This document shows positions 6,843 through 8,632 of a DNA stretch of 8,632 bases, piece by piece (position 1 is the first letter of the stretch; each line of letters begins with the position of its first letter). The notes beneath the pieces were generated by a model that saw only the letters and a list, made by a program, of their open reading frames with translations, made no database searches and had not been told where the DNA came from. Position numbers and translations under genes: made by a program. The stretch comes from an uncultured Actinomycetes bacterium (GTDB lineage Bacteria; Actinomycetota; Acidimicrobiia; Acidimicrobiales; Microtrichaceae): NCBI GenBank assembly GCA_903953195.1, contig CAJBIS010000367.1, forward strand, positions 1-8,632, read 5' to 3'.

Positions 6843-8632
6843 TCACTTCTGGCCCGAGGCCATGATCGTCTCCACCACGTCGAGACCCTCGGCCTCGGCG
6901 AGCGCAATGGCGTCCAGCACCCGTCGCAGGTCGTTCGGCATGACCTTCACGAACAGGCCCAGCGAGGCCGGCCAGTCCTCGAGCAGTCGCTCGGCGACGT
7001 CGGACCCGGTCTCGGCCAGGTGCTGTGCCACGATGCCGCGCAGTTCCTCGGCGTCATCGGCGTCGAGTTCGACGAGCTGGACCATCTCGAAGTTGACCCG
7101 GCTCGGGAACGTGCCGTCGGCATCGAGCACGTAGGCCACGCCACCCGACATGCCGGCGCCGAAGTTCCGCCCGGTCGGCCCGAGCACGACCACACGACCG
7201 CCGGTCATGTACTCGCACCCGTGGTCGCCGACACCCTCGACGACGGCGGTCGCACCCGAGTTGCGCACGCAGCATCGTTCGCCGACGACGCCCCGGAAGT
7301 AGGCCTCGCCGGCCGTCGCGCCGTACAGCAGCACGTTGCCGGCGACGATGTTCTCGGACGGGACGAAGTGGTCGGGAACGTCCTCGGACGGCGTCACGAC
7401 GATGCGACCGCCCGACAGGCCCTTGCCGACGTAGTCGTTGGCGTCACCGTGCAACCGCATCGTGACACCTCGGGGCACGAAGGCCCCGAAGCTGTTGCCG
7501 GCCGAACCGTCGAAGTCGATGACGATCGTGTCGTCCGGCAGGCCCGCGCCGCCGTGACGCTTGGTGATCTCGTGACCCAGCAGGGTCCCGACGGTGCGGT
7601 TCACGTTGCGGATCGGAATGCGCAGGTGCACCGGTGTGCCGTCGGTGATCGCGGCCTGCGACTCGGCGATGAGGGTGACGTCGAGGGCGGCGTCGAGTCC
7701 GTGATCCTGGTTCCGTGCGTGGTGCAGATGGTCGTCGGGCCGGGGCTCGACGACGTGCAGGATCGGCGACAGGTCCAGACCGGCGGCCTTCCAGTGATCC
7801 AGTGCGGCGGCGGTGTCGAGCACCTCGGCGTGACCGATGGCCTCGGCGACGCTCCGGAACCCGAGCTGGGCGAGGTACTCCCGCACCTCCTCGGCGACGA
7901 ACAACATGAAGTTCTCGACGAACTCCGGCCTGCCCGAGAACTTGGCGCGCAGTTCGGGGTTCTGCGTCGCGATCCCCACCGGGCACGTGTCGAGATGGCA
8001 GACACGCATCATCACGCAGCCCGACACGACCAGCGGCGCGGTCGCGAACCCGAACTCCTCGGCGCCGAGGAGGGCGGCGATCACCACGTCACGGCCGGTC
8101 TTCAACTGGCCGTCGACCTGGACGACGATCCGGTCGCGCAGACCGTTCAGCACGAGGGTCTGCTGCGTCTCGGCCAGGCCGAGCTCCCACGGCGCCCCGG
8201 CGTGCTTGATCGACGTCAGCGGGCTGGCGCCGGTGCCGCCGGCGTGGCCCGAGATGAGCACCACATCGGACTTGGCCTTGGCCACGCCGGCGGCGACCGT
8301 GCCCACGCCGACCTCGGCGACGAGCTTCACGTGCACGCGAGCGGCCGGGTTCGAGTTCTTGAGGTCGTGGATCAGCTGCGCCAGATCCTCGATCGAGTAG
8401 ATGTCGTGGTGCGGCGGCGGCGAGATGAGCCCCACGCCCGGCGTCGAGTGCCGGGTCGTGGCGATCCACGGGTAGACCTTGTGGCCCGGCAGCTGACCGC
8501 CCTCACCGGGCTTTGCGCCCTGCGCCATCTTGATCTGGATGTCGTCGGCGTTCGTCAGGTACTCGGCGGTGACGCCGAACCGGCCCGAGGCCACCTGCTT
8601 GATGGCCGACCGGCGCAGGTCGCCGTTCTCGT
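6843..8632 (-). CDS. gltB: Glutamate synthase large subunit, C-terminal part (5' end beyond the window)
   Basis: C-terminal ~595 residues of the ~1500-residue alpha subunit; the N-terminal glutaminase domain and central domain lie off the right edge. The frame is open to the edge (ENGDLRRSAIKQVASGRFGV and onward), so the GTG at 8592-8594, inside the conserved KQVASGRFGV motif, is not a start. The FMN/2-oxoglutarate synthase domain shows KMAQGAKPGEGGQLPG, ISPPPHHDIYSIEDLAQLI and GHAGGTGASP (codons 8220-8249), then VVQVDGQLKTGRDV. The 3Fe-4S cluster motif is C-x5-C-x4-C, with Cys codons at 8016-8018, 7998-8000 and 7983-7985, followed by PVGIATQNPELR. The C-terminal region is the GltS right-handed beta-helix with G-x2-G-x3-G-type repeats (from about GDANDYVGKGLSGGRIVV to NFGAGMSGGVAYVLD), ending in a helical tail. 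Together with gltD it makes glutamate in ammonium assimilation. No frameshift or missing key residue is seen. Confidence 0.97.
   Translation of the reverse strand, partial: ENGDLRRSAIKQVASGRFGVTAEYLTNADDIQIKMAQGAKPGEGGQLPGHKVYPWIATTRHSTPGVGLISPPPHHDIYSIEDLAQLIHDLKNSNPAARVHVKLVAEVGVGTVAAGVAKAKSDVVLISGHAGGTGASPLTSIKHAGAPWELGLAETQQTLVLNGLRDRIVVQVDGQLKTGRDVVIAALLGAEEFGFATAPLVVSGCVMMRVCHLDTCPVGIATQNPELRAKFSGRPEFVENFMLFVAEEVREYLAQLGFRSVAEAIGHAEVLDTAAALDHWKAAGLDLSPILHVVEPRPDDHLHHARNQDHGLDAALDVTLIAESQAAITDGTPVHLRIPIRNVNRTVGTLLGHEITKRHGGAGLPDDTIVIDFDGSAGNSFGAFVPRGVTMRLHGDANDYVGKGLSGGRIVVTPSEDVPDHFVPSENIVAGNVLLYGATAGEAYFRGVVGERCCVRNSGATAVVEGVGDHGCEYMTGGRVVVLGPTGRNFGAGMSGGVAYVLDADGTFPSRVNFEMVQLVELDADDAEELRGIVAQHLAETGSDVAERLLEDWPASLGLFVKVMPNDLRRVLDAIALAEAEGLDVVETIMASGQK

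Noticed and set aside
8592..8594. GTG as a start for a short, self-contained gltB-like gene
   Set aside because: It encodes the Val inside the conserved KQVASGRFGV motif and the frame stays open to the window edge, so the gene is simply cut by the window.

Overview
The window is about 70% G+C and densely coded on both strands with short gaps. It reads as chromosomal DNA of a high-G+C actinomycete-type bacterium (Actinomycetota; an Acidimicrobiia-like lineage is possible but is a guess from gene content). I see no tRNA, rRNA, CRISPR array, insertion sequence, phage gene or attachment site. Six genes account for almost every base.

Positions 1-4411, plus strand: (1) the 3' part of a family-4 glycosyltransferase whose start lies before the window; (2) a HAD-superfamily phosphatase of the 5'(3')-deoxyribonucleotidase (NT5C) type; (3) an 840-residue membrane protein with a spermidine-synthase/methyltransferase-like domain between two sets of seven membrane helices. 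Gaps are 61 and 69 bases. A weak promoter-like site and a palindrome/hairpin that reaches the ribosome binding site lie before gene 3.

Positions 4402-8632, minus strand, transcribed from right to left: (4) gltB, the glutamate synthase large subunit, only its C-terminal ~595 residues being present; (5) gltD, the complete small subunit, 12 bases downstream; (6) a family-2 glycosyltransferase starting 17 bases after gltD. gltB and gltD together make the NADPH-dependent enzyme that turns 2-oxoglutarate plus glutamine into two glutamates. The glycosyltransferase at the end of this operon has no obvious link to nitrogen assimilation and may simply share the transcript.

The two blocks converge, and the stop codons of genes 3 and 6 overlap within 10 bases, leaving no space for a conventional terminator. 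Most of the window is ordinary core or envelope-related gene content. The item most worth a second look is gene 3: its charge pattern predicts that the SAM-binding-like domain faces outside the cytoplasm, and its aminopropyltransferase active-site signature looks degenerate. I found no convincing evidence of a wholly new multi-gene system.
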